Shown in pieces: positions 55,161 to 63,343 of a stretch of DNA of 64,000 bases. The notes below the pieces were generated by a model. The model saw nothing but the letters and a program-made list of their open reading frames with translations. It searched no databases and was not told where the DNA came from. The stretch's first letter is position 1. The number at the start of each line of letters is the position of its first letter. The DNA comes from Roseobacter ponti. Lineage in GTDB: Bacteria > Pseudomonadota > Alphaproteobacteria > Rhodobacterales > Rhodobacteraceae. The DNA lies in NCBI RefSeq assembly GCF_012932215.1, contig NZ_CP048788.1:1860001-1924000 (forward strand). Reading direction: 5' to 3'. The position numbers were made by a program, and so were the translations under genes.

Positions 55161-56537
55161 TCAGAAGAAATCGATGGAGACCTGCATCAGCCGCTCCACC
55201 TCGGGCACGTCCCCGGTCAGTGCAAAGAGCGCGATAACGTCGCCTTCGTCAATCCGCGTGCTGCCCATGGGCCGGATAATCTCGTCTCCTTTGCGCAGCG
55301 CACCCACCAGCACGCCTTCGGGAAAATCAATCTCCGAAATGCGTCGCCCGGCCAGGGGTGAGGTTGAGAGCACTTCGGCCTCAATCACCTCGGCCTCGGC
55401 ATCGCCGATGGAATAAACCGCGCGCACCCGTCCGTGCCGGATGTGGCGCAGGATTGAGCTGACCGTGGTGGCGCGCGGGTTGATATAGGCATCGATCCCC
55501 AACGGCCCCATCAACGGCACCAGGGTCGGATCGTTGATCAGTGCAATCACATAGCCGCAGCCTTCGGCTTTGGCGCGCACGCAGGCGAGCATATTCGTCT
55601 TGTCGTCATCGGTAATCGCAAGCATCGCGTCGGCCCGCGTGATGCCGGCCTCTGCCAGCAGGGCCGCATCCAGACCATCGCCATTGAGCACGATCGTGCG
55701 TTCCAGCGCTTCGGCGGCGCGTTCGGCACAGATCCGGTTTTTTTCGATCACTTTGGTGCGAACGCGTGCTGTGCGCGATTCAAGCGCCTGGGCCACGGCG
55801 AGACCGACATTGCCGCCGCCTACGAGGACCACGCGCTCCTGTTTTGACTGTTTTTTGCCAAAAATCTCCATGGTGCGCGGGATGTCATCCACATGCGCAA
55901 AGACATAGCAGTCGTCGCCGGCAAAAAGCTGATCTTTGGGCTCGGGCGCGAACAGCGTTCCCTCGCGCCGGACACCGACGACCACCGCGCGCAGTGTCGA
56001 GAAAAGATCGGTGAGCTGGCGCAGCGGTGTGTTGAGCACCGGGCAGCTTTCCTCAAGGCTGATGCCCAGCAGGTGCGCCTTGCCATCCATAAAGACTTCG
56101 GTGTCAAAAGCCGCCGGTGCCGACAGCCGCTGCAGGGCAGCTGCCGCCACTTCGCGCTCTGGGCTGATCACCACATCGATGGGCATGTGATCACGACGAT
56201 AGAGGTCTGAATAGATCGCATCGAGATAGGACTGGCTGCGCAGACGCGCGATCTTGCGGTTGATGCCAAAAACCGAATGCGCCACCTGGCAGGTCACCAT
56301 ATTGACCTCGTCCGAATGCGTCGCGGCGATGATCATCTCCGCATCGCCGGCCCCTGCCCGGTCAAGCACGTCCGGGTAACTCGCGAAACCTGCAATACCC
56401 TGAACATCCAGCGAATCCGTGGCTCGGCGCACCAGATCGGGGTTGTTATCGACCACGGTCACGTCATTGCGCTCGCCCGACAGATGGCGCGCGATCTGCC
56501 AGCCCACCTGGCCTGCACCGCAGATAATAACCTTCAT
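55161..56537 (-). CDS. trkA: Trk potassium transporter regulatory subunit TrkA
   Basis: 458 residues, duplicated RCK layout: first NAD-binding domain KVIICGAGQVGWQIARHL with DNNPD, a TrkA-C domain near 140-215, a second nucleotide domain VVLVGGGNVGLAVAQALESR, and a second TrkA-C near 370-455. It binds NAD(H)/ATP and gates TrkH. It is the first gene of trkA-trkH. In related genomes trkA follows ntrX directly; here two plus-strand genes lie between them. Confidence 0.96.
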   Translation of the reverse strand: MKVIICGAGQVGWQIARHLSGERNDVTVVDNNPDLVRRATDSLDVQGIAGFASYPDVLDRAGAGDAEMIIAATHSDEVNMVTCQVAHSVFGINRKIARLRSQSYLDAIYSDLYRRDHMPIDVVISPEREVAAAALQRLSAPAAFDTEVFMDGKAHLLGISLEESCPVLNTPLRQLTDLFSTLRAVVVGVRREGTLFAPEPKDQLFAGDDCYVFAHVDDIPRTMEIFGKKQSKQERVVLVGGGNVGLAVAQALESRTARVRTKVIEKNRICAERAAEALERTIVLNGDGLDAALLAEAGITRADAMLAITDDDKTNMLACVRAKAEGCGYVIALINDPTLVPLMGPLGIDAYINPRATTVSSILRHIRHGRVRAVYSIGDAEAEVIEAEVLSTSPLAGRRISEIDFPEGVLVGALRKGDEIIRPMGSTRIDEGDVIALFALTGDVPEVERLMQVSIDFF

Positions 56538-56645
56538 TCCGTGCGTCCTTCAGGGCCTCACCGGACCTTCTGAATGGCAGAAGGGTCAGATACGGTCAAT
56601 TCAATTGTCCGGGCGGGTCGTTCGGTGCAGTATAGGGGCATGTAT

Positions 56646-57119
56646 ATGGTAAAACCACTGTTTGTCCTCACTGCGGCGCTCGTTCTGATCCAGGCCTGTA
56701 CGCCGTTTTCGATCTATCACCAGCCGGGTGTCGAAGTGTCCCGCATGCAGTCGGATCTGCTGAACTGTCAGGTCGCCTCCTCGCAGTCGGTGCCTGTCTC
56801 TACGCAGATCCGCCGGGAGCCACCGCGCTATATTCCCGGGCGGCATTACTGCAGGCCCGACGGGCGCTGTTACCGTGACGCCGGGTATTATATCCCGGGC
56901 GAGGTTTATACCGTGGATGCCAACGCAGGGCTGCGGGGGCGTGTCACAACACAGTGCATGGCCGATCGCGGCTACCGCCCGGTAGAGCTGCCCGCCTGCA
57001 GCGGGGCGGTGAAAGCGCGGGCACCACAGGGCGTGACAACCGTGCTGCCGCCGCTTGATGAGAAAAGCTGTGTGATCCGTAACGATGACAGAACCTGGCA
57101 GATCGTGACAACCCGCTGA
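56646..57119 (+). CDS. Small lipoprotein of unknown function
   Basis: 157 residues from the ATG at 56646, which has AGGGG 7 nt upstream; an ATG two codons earlier is possible. The signal ends in lipobox IQAC. The mature protein is rich in Arg, Tyr and Pro with paired cysteines (HYCRPDGRCYRDAGYY, TQCMADRGY, PACSG, KSCVIR). I do not recognise the family. It is divergent from trkA across about 110 bp and is followed by the SnoaL-like gene at 52 bp in the same direction. Confidence 0.7.
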   Translation: MVKPLFVLTAALVLIQACTPFSIYHQPGVEVSRMQSDLLNCQVASSQSVPVSTQIRREPPRYIPGRHYCRPDGRCYRDAGYYIPGEVYTVDANAGLRGRVTTQCMADRGYRPVELPACSGAVKARAPQGVTTVLPPLDEKSCVIRNDDRTWQIVTTR

Positions 57120-57171
57120 TTTTGTCGCTTTTGTGCTGGAAGCTCAGCGCGCGGCTTCCTACTCATGGCGC

Positions 57172-58200
57172 ATGGCTTCAGCGATTCCCGACATCTCCCC
57201 TGATTTTGAACCTGCCCGACGGCTCGTGCGGGCGCATTACGACGTACTCGACGGCGCCACAGCGCAGAACGTGCGTCAGATCCTGTCGGAGCGGCTGGCC
57301 CCTGACTGTCACTGGTACGGGATGCACCCCTTTCACGAACAGACCGGGCCGGACGCGATCGCGCAGACGTTCTGGGAACCTTTCCTTACCTCTTTCACCG
57401 GTGTGCAGCGGCGCGAGGATATCTTCTTTGCCGGTCTGAACGAGATCGACGGCTTTCAGGGGCGCTGGACCTGTTCGATGGGGCACCTGATGGGTCTTTT
57501 TGATGCGCCGTTTCTGGGAATCCCGCCGCATGGCAAAATCGCCATGCTGCGCTATGCGGAATTCAATCAGGTCGAGGACGGTAAAATAATACGGTCGGCG
57601 CTGTTTGTCGATCTCATTCACCTGATGATGCAGGCGGGGCTTTCCCCGCTCACACACGAGCAGACCGGCGCACACCTCGTGCAGCCCGGACCGCGGACCC
57701 ATGACGGGCTGCTCTTTGCACCTGCTGATCCTGCGGCCTCGGCCATCACGCTGGCGCGGATAAACGCGATGATCGGCAGCATCAACCACGCGAATGCCGC
57801 AGCAAAGCCGCCTACGCCACAGGAAGAACTCGCGCGGGACTGGAACGACGACATGATCTGGTGGGGGCCGGCCGGGATCGGGGCGACCGCGACCATCGAC
57901 CGGTATATCGTGCAGCATCAGGGCCCGTTCCGGCGCGGCATCACCGACCGGGTCTATAACGGGCACCTCTGCCGGATGGCCGAGGGCAATTATGGCGCTT
58001 TTTTCGGCTGGCCCAATCTGACGCTTACCAATGGCGGCGGTTTCATGGGGTTGCCGGCCACCGATCAGCCTGCCGATATGCGGGTCGTCGATGTTTACCG
58101 GCGGTCGGGGGACAAGCTTTCGGAAAACTGGGTCTTCATCGACATCCTTCACTTTCTGAAAATGCAGGGCGTCGATGTGCTGGCGGATATCACCTCCTGA
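57172..58200 (+). CDS. Protein with two SnoaL-like (NTF2-fold) domains
   Basis: 342 residues if the ATG at 57172 is used; GTG at 57133 would add 13 and neither start has a good ribosome-binding sequence. Two halves look alike. The first (about 20-160: RRLVRAHYDVLDGA, LAPDCHWYGMHPF, GKIIRSALFVDLIHLMMQAG) and the second (about 205-335: DMIWWGPAGIG, TDRVYNGHLCRMAEGNYGAFFGW, WVFIDILHFLKMQG) each carry the SnoaL-type ester-cyclase pattern. Such domains occur in polyketide cyclases and many uncharacterised proteins; no polyketide genes are near. Convergent with ntrX. Confidence 0.75.
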   Translation: MASAIPDISPDFEPARRLVRAHYDVLDGATAQNVRQILSERLAPDCHWYGMHPFHEQTGPDAIAQTFWEPFLTSFTGVQRREDIFFAGLNEIDGFQGRWTCSMGHLMGLFDAPFLGIPPHGKIAMLRYAEFNQVEDGKIIRSALFVDLIHLMMQAGLSPLTHEQTGAHLVQPGPRTHDGLLFAPADPAASAITLARINAMIGSINHANAAAKPPTPQEELARDWNDDMIWWGPAGIGATATIDRYIVQHQGPFRRGITDRVYNGHLCRMAEGNYGAFFGWPNLTLTNGGGFMGLPATDQPADMRVVDVYRRSGDKLSENWVFIDILHFLKMQGVDVLADITS

Positions 58201-58210
58201 CCAGGTCGCC

Positions 58211-59623
58211 TTATTCGACCGGATCCACTTCCTCATCCACATGGGCCACGCGTGCTCCGGAGCGGGCCGATGTCACGACACCCAGCGATTTCAGCTTGCG
58301 GTGCAGTGCCGAGCGCTCCATGCCGACAAAGCTCGCCGTGCGGGAAATATTGCCACCAAAGCGGTTGATCTGCGTCAGCAGGTATTCGCGCTCAAACGCC
58401 TCGCGTGCCTCGCGCAGCGCCAGTGTGGCCAGCGCGCCTGAAAGCACGACCCGGCTTTCGCTGTCATCCCCGCTTTCTTCGCCGGGCAGCTCTTTGGCTT
58501 CAATCTGACCGTTGCCGTCACCGAGGATCAGCACACGCTCGACCAGGTTTTTGAGCTGGCGCACGTTGCCGGGCCAGATCATGGTCTGCAGCAATGCCAC
58601 CGCGTCATCGGTAAGCTCGCGCAGAGGCAGGCCCTGGGACGCGTTCATCTCGGTGATGAAATGCCGTGCAAGCTCGGGGATATCCTCGCGGCGTTCTTCG
58701 AGGGACGGCACCTCAATCGGCACGACATTGAGCCTGTGGTAGAGTTCTTCGCGGAAGGTGCCGGCGGTGATCGCTTCCTGAAGATCGCGGTTCGTTGAGG
58801 AAATGACCCGCAGATCCACGCGCACCTTGTCGTTGCCACCGACGCGCTGAAACTGCTGATCGACCAGAACGCGCAGGATCTTGGACTGCGTGCCGACGGG
58901 CATATCAGCAACTTCGTCGAAATAGATGATCCCTCCGTGCGCTTCTTCGAGAAGGCCGGGCTCAACGCCGCGTTCGGGCGTCTCGCGGCCAAAGAGCACT
59001 TCTTCCATTCGCTCAGGCGCCACGCCGGCGCAGTTGACGGTCACGAAAGGCGCTGACGCGCGGTTGGAATTGGCATGGATGTAGCGCGCGGCGACTTCCT
59101 TGCCGCTGCCTGCGGGACCGGTGAGCATCACGCGACCGTTGCTTTTGGTGACCTTGTCGAGCTGCCCCGTCAGCGTCCGGAATGCAGCCGACGTCCCGAT
59201 CATATCGGACTGGGTGACATCGCGGCGGCGCAGGCTCTGGTTTTCGCGGCGCAGGCGGGATGTCTCCATGGCCCGGCGGATCACCACCAGAAGCTGGTCG
59301 ATGTTGAAGGGCTTTTCGATGAAATCGTAAGCGCCCTGTTTGATCGCGGCGACAGCGATTTCGATGTTACCATGGCCGGAGATGATCACGACCGGCACAT
59401 CGGGGTTGTCGCGCCGGACGGTTTTGAGGATATCAATGCCGTCCATCCTGCTGTCTTTCAGCCAGATATCCAGAATGATCAGCGCAGGCGCCTCGCTGTT
59501 GATCGAGGCCATCGCATCATCGGAGTTGCCGGCGAGGCGCGTCGCATAGCCCTCGTCTTTCAGAATATCCGAGATCAGTTCGCGGATATCGCGTTCATCA
59601 TCAACGATCAGAATATCACTCAT
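58211..59623 (-). CDS. ntrX: Nitrogen regulation response regulator NtrX
   Basis: 470 residues from the ATG at 59623, overlapping ntrY by 8 bp. The receiver domain has Asp52 in LIILDIWLKDS. The AAA+ domain has Walker A GPAGSGKE (169-176) and Walker B-like IIYFDE. The sigma54-contact motif GAFTGA is absent: the stretch VLFGRETPERGVEP at about 209-222 leads straight to LLEEAHGG. The C-terminal Fis-type helix-turn-helix is GGNISRTASFVGMERSALHRKL. The NtrYX pair senses redox/nitrogen state in alphaproteobacteria. Without GAFTGA it is unlikely to open sigma54 promoters. Confidence 0.95.
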   Translation of the reverse strand: MSDILIVDDERDIRELISDILKDEGYATRLAGNSDDAMASINSEAPALIILDIWLKDSRMDGIDILKTVRRDNPDVPVVIISGHGNIEIAVAAIKQGAYDFIEKPFNIDQLLVVIRRAMETSRLRRENQSLRRRDVTQSDMIGTSAAFRTLTGQLDKVTKSNGRVMLTGPAGSGKEVAARYIHANSNRASAPFVTVNCAGVAPERMEEVLFGRETPERGVEPGLLEEAHGGIIYFDEVADMPVGTQSKILRVLVDQQFQRVGGNDKVRVDLRVISSTNRDLQEAITAGTFREELYHRLNVVPIEVPSLEERREDIPELARHFITEMNASQGLPLRELTDDAVALLQTMIWPGNVRQLKNLVERVLILGDGNGQIEAKELPGEESGDDSESRVVLSGALATLALREAREAFEREYLLTQINRFGGNISRTASFVGMERSALHRKLKSLGVVTSARSGARVAHVDEEVDPVE

Positions 59624-61874
59624 GGGCCAGAAGTCCTTCCTGCGGAGGTTTGCTTTGCACGGCGGTTTCAATGCACGGCAGTGTCACCACTGCCATGGCG
59701 CCGTAACGGGTCTGCCCGTCGAAAACAGGCGCGTCGTCGAGCACCAGCGTTCCGCCGTGCTCTTCGATAATCTTTTTCACGATGGGCAGGCCGAGACCGG
59801 TGCCCTCGCTGCGGGTCGTCACATAAGGCTCAAAGAGCCGTGCGCGGTCCTCCGGCAATCCGATACCGTTGTCTGCGATGCGGATTTCGGCGCGGTCACC
59901 GTCGCGGGTCATGTGGATACGGATTTCCGGAGAAAAGCCTTCGGGAACGCCGTCTTCTTTCAGGCTTTCAATGGCTTCACCTGCGTTCTTAATCAGATTT
60001 GTCAGCGCCTGAGAGATCATGGTGCCATCCAGCTCTGCCTCTATTGTGTCCACAGGCAGATCAGCTCTGATCGTGACATCAGGCTGGCCGGTCTGCTGCA
60101 GCAGAACCGCATCCCCCACCAGCTGGCTGAGATCCAGGGGTTTGCGTTCCGGTTCCGGCATCCGGGCAAATTTGGAGAATTCATCGACAATCCGACGCAG
60201 ATCGCCGGTCTGTCGGATGATCACGCCGGTCATCTGCTCCAGTGCGTCGCTGTCCTCGCCCACCCGGTCGGAAAACTTGCGTCTGATGCGTTCGGCGGAG
60301 AGCTGAATGGGCGTCAGCGGGTTTTTAATTTCATGCGCGATGCGGCGTGCCACGTCGCCCCAGGCGGCCATACGCTGTGCGCTCACCAGATCGGTCACAT
60401 CGTCAAAGGCGATCACATAACCTTCCAGCCGGCCTTCTTCTGAGCGCCGCGTGGCCATACGCACCAGAAGGTTTTCCTGCCGGCCCTGACGACTGACGCG
60501 AACCTCGGCCTGAGCCACTTCGCCGGGAGAATTGCGGATTGAACTGAACAGAGGGCCGAACTCCGGCACCGCGACCGTGATGGCCACTGCCTCGTTGTCC
60601 TCCTGCCAGTCCAGCAGCCGTTCGGCGGAACGGTTCACAAAGGTAATCTGACCTTCCGGGTCGAGCCCGACCACACCGGAGGTGACAGAACTCAGCACGG
60701 AATCAAAGAGCCTGCGCCGGCGTTCAATCTGTTCGGTGTTGTCGATCAGGGTCTCGCGCTGGACTTTCAGCTGTTTGGTCATCTGGTTGAAATACCGGCT
60801 GAGCATGGCGATCTCATCATCACCGGATTCCTCGCGGACCTGCACATCCAGATCACCCGCACCCACCTGCTGTGCTGCGCCTGTGAGCCGGCCCACGGGC
60901 CCCGAAAGCCGCTCAGCAAACCACAGGCCCAGCCAGATCGCGGCAAGAATCAGAATGAGGGCAAAGGCCAGATACAAAAGGCCAAACTCAAAGAGCAGCC
61001 TTCCGCGCTCGCTTTCCAGTTGCTGGTAGAGCCGCACGGTTTCCTGAGTTTCATCCAGCAGGGCCAGAATATCTCCGTCCACATCCCGGCTGATGTAGAG
61101 ATAGCGGTCGATGAAGGCGCTCAGCTTTACCAGCGCGCGGAACTCGTTGTTGGGCCAGTCTTCTATGACCACGACTTCGGTTTCCTGCGCTTCTGTGATG
61201 TGCTCAGGCGTCGGCTCCTCGTAGTCGAAGAGATAGGAACGGTCGCCGCGGGCCCGGATATCGCGGGTGCCGTCGATGAGATAGGCCTCTCTGAGGCCGC
61301 GCTGGATCTGGCGCTGGCCATCGCTCAGAAGTTCACTGTCGGAGATGAACACGCCTGCGCGGCGGGCCTCGTCGATGCTGCGCGCAAGCACAAGGGCGTC
61401 TTCGGCAAGGTCCTCACGCTGCTCGGCCTCATAGGCCTGGGCTGCTGCCAGTGATGTTCCGACCACGCCGCGCACACGGTCGGAAAACCAGCCCTCAAGG
61501 CCCACATTTACCGTCAGCCCCGCAAAGATTGCGACGGTCACAGTGGGCAGCAGTGCCAGCAGCGCGAAAACCACCGTCAGGCGCAGGTGCAGCCGCGAGC
61601 CCGCTGATTTGGCCCGGCGTGCCGCGATCAGCCTGGCGACCTGCGCCAGCACCAGCGCCGCCACCACGAGAATGTAGACAAGATCGGCAAGCAGGATGAG
61701 ACGCAGGCTGAGCGTTGTGCTGGCCTCGCCGAGCGGGCCCAGAATGAGATAGGTGGCAAGGGCAAGGACCGGCCCCAGGACCACAAGACCCAGCGTGGCT
61801 GCGTTGCGCACACGTCTGATGCGGCGCAAACGCCCCAGCCTCAGCCGCAGTGACTTTTCCACACGGGACGCCAC
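59616..61874 (-). CDS. ntrY: Sensor histidine kinase NtrY
   Basis: 752 residues. Membrane helices lie at about 27-47, 57-81, 99-122 and 299-320, with an extracytoplasmic region between 123 and 298. HAMP (about 321-375) and PAS (about 385-490) domains follow. The HisKA box is RRIAHEIKNPLTPIQLS with His514, and the ATPase domain has NLIKNAGEAIE, ADNGIGLP and GTGLGLPIVKKI. It phosphorylates NtrX, whose gene overlaps its 3' end. A 101-bp gap with a 6-bp hairpin separates it from ntrC. Confidence 0.96.
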   Translation of the reverse strand: MASRVEKSLRLRLGRLRRIRRVRNAATLGLVVLGPVLALATYLILGPLGEASTTLSLRLILLADLVYILVVAALVLAQVARLIAARRAKSAGSRLHLRLTVVFALLALLPTVTVAIFAGLTVNVGLEGWFSDRVRGVVGTSLAAAQAYEAEQREDLAEDALVLARSIDEARRAGVFISDSELLSDGQRQIQRGLREAYLIDGTRDIRARGDRSYLFDYEEPTPEHITEAQETEVVVIEDWPNNEFRALVKLSAFIDRYLYISRDVDGDILALLDETQETVRLYQQLESERGRLLFEFGLLYLAFALILILAAIWLGLWFAERLSGPVGRLTGAAQQVGAGDLDVQVREESGDDEIAMLSRYFNQMTKQLKVQRETLIDNTEQIERRRRLFDSVLSSVTSGVVGLDPEGQITFVNRSAERLLDWQEDNEAVAITVAVPEFGPLFSSIRNSPGEVAQAEVRVSRQGRQENLLVRMATRRSEEGRLEGYVIAFDDVTDLVSAQRMAAWGDVARRIAHEIKNPLTPIQLSAERIRRKFSDRVGEDSDALEQMTGVIIRQTGDLRRIVDEFSKFARMPEPERKPLDLSQLVGDAVLLQQTGQPDVTIRADLPVDTIEAELDGTMISQALTNLIKNAGEAIESLKEDGVPEGFSPEIRIHMTRDGDRAEIRIADNGIGLPEDRARLFEPYVTTRSEGTGLGLPIVKKIIEEHGGTLVLDDAPVFDGQTRYGAMAVVTLPCIETAVQSKPPQEGLLAHE

Positions 61875-61895
61875 CCGATATCCTCACCTATGATG

Positions 61896-61912
61896 TGGCG
61901 CTTTGCGCGCCA
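61896..61912. other. Hairpin in the ntrC-ntrY gap
   Basis: TGGCGC (61896-61901)/GCGCCA (61907-61912) with a 5-nt loop. No U-run follows on either strand, so it is not a standard terminator. It could be a processing or partial-termination site within ntrBC-ntrYX. Confidence 0.3.
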
Positions 61913-61975
61913 ACCGCTCTATTATGTGGTCTTCACGAGGGGTGTCCCTCCTGCGCCACGGTTTGTGTTGCGGTT

Positions 61976-63340
61976 TTACATCAATTTACGGCGTCGTGTC
62001 ACCTCAATATCGAGGTCAGTGATCTTTTTCCTGAGCGTGTTCCGGTTAATCCCAAGTAAATCCGCACATTTTGCCTGATTTCCGCCGGTGGCTTCCAGAG
62101 CGATTTCGATCAGGGGGGCCTCGACCTCCCTGAGAATCCGCGCATAGAGCCCTGCCGGCGGCAGCATATTGCCGTGCAGATCGAAATACCGGCGCAGGTG
62201 CCTCTCCACCGACGCCCCCAGCTTTTCGGTGTTCCCCGCCGCACGCATCGGTTCCAGATCAGGCTGCGCGCCCAGCACCTGCTCGACTTCTGTGGCTGTG
62301 ATCTCAGCCGCGCGGCTGGTCAGCCCGAGCCGGCGGATGGCATTTTCAAGCTGGCGGACGTTGCCGGGCCAGGAATAGTTGCGGAAAATCGTGGCGGCCT
62401 CAGCGGACAACGTGCGCGGTGATGAACCTGCCGCTTCGGCGCGGCCCAGAAAGTGCTCGGCCAGCAGCGGGATATCGTCGACGCGCTCGCGCAGCGCCGG
62501 CACCGTCAGAGTGGCGCCGGTCAGACGGTAATAGAGATCCTTGCGCATCTTACCTTTTTCCATCGCGGTATTCAGGTCGGACTGGCTGGTGGCCAGAAAG
62601 CGCGGCGAATAATCGCCGGGCGTGTCCATCATCCGCACCAGACGCGCCTGCAGCTCGTCGCTCAGATCGCTTATCTCATCGATAAGGAGCGTGCCGCCCT
62701 TGACGCGCGCAAGAAGCCTCACAGGGCCTTCGAGCTCTTCCAGATCGGTGCCGTTGGCGGGCACAAAGGGCAGGTTCCGCCGGTCGGAGAAGTCGTGGAT
62801 CGCGCGCGCGATCAGCGATTTTCCGGTCCCGGATTCGCCCCAGATCAGGACCGGCAGATCAGTGTTCATCACCCGGGCGATGATCCGGTAGAGCGACTGC
62901 ATGACCGCGGTGCGCCCGACCAGCGGCAGATCGTCGGGTTTGTCATCAGAAGGGTGTGGCGCGCGCCGGCTGTGCGCGCGGCTTTCGAGCGCGCGCGCGG
63001 TGCGCTTCATCAGATCGGGCAGATCGAACGGCTTGGGCAGGTAGTCATAGGCCTCGGCCTCAGCGGCCTGAATGGCCGTCATAATCGTGTTCTGTGCCGA
63101 GATGACGATAACCGGCAACCCGGGCCGGTCGGCGGATATTTTGGGCAGCATCTCCAGCCCGTTGCCGTCAGGCATCATCACGTCCGAGATCACCACATCG
63201 CCTTTGCCCTCGCCCACCCAGCGCATCAGCGTCGTGAGGCTTGACGTGGCATGCACTTTGCAGCCCGCGCGGGTCAGCGCCTGGGTCAGAACCGTGCGGA
63301 TCGTGCGGTCGTCATCGGCAACCAGTACTGTGCCATCCAT
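61976..63340 (-). CDS. ntrC: Nitrogen regulation response regulator NtrC (sigma54-loop-less type)
   Basis: 454 residues. The receiver domain has Asp53 in [16 protein letters not shown]+ domain: Walker A GESGTGKS (168-175), Walker [10 protein letters not shown] (215-223). Between them, at about 198-214, the segment with GAFTGA found in normal NtrC is missing; [19 protein letters not shown] bridges the gap. The C-terminal Fis-type DNA-binding helix is [22 protein letters not shown]. The Rhodobacter capsulatus NtrC has the same deletion and is known to activate the sigma70 enzyme. It is 3 bp after ntrB, its cognate kinase. Confidence 0.96.
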   Translation of the reverse strand: MDGTVLVADDDRTIRTVLTQALTRAGCKVHATSSLTTLMRWVGEGKGDVVISDVMMPDGNGLEMLPKISADRPGLPVIVISAQNTIMTAIQAAEAEAYDYLPKPFDLPDLMKRTARALESRAHSRRAPHPSDDKPDDLPLVGRTAVMQSLYRIIARVMNTDLPVLIWGESGTGKSLIARAIHDFSDRRNLPFVPANGTDLEELEGPVRLLARVKGGTLLIDEISDLSDELQARLVRMMDTPGDYSPRFLATSQSDLNTAMEKGKMRKDLYYRLTGATLTVPALRERVDDIPLLAEHFLGRAEAAGSSPRTLSAEAATIFRNYSWPGNVRQLENAIRRLGLTSRAAEITATEVEQVLGAQPDLEPMRAAGNTEKLGASVERHLRRYFDLHGNMLPPAGLYARILREVEAPLIEIALEATGGNQAKCADLLGINRNTLRKKITDLDIEVTRRRKLM

Positions 63341-63343
63341 GTC

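Noticed and set aside
61922-61952. AGGAGG followed by a four-codon mini-frame (GTG AAG ACC ACA TAA) between ntrC and ntrY, minus strand
   Set aside because: Too short to distinguish from chance, and no attenuator structure with a U-run follows.
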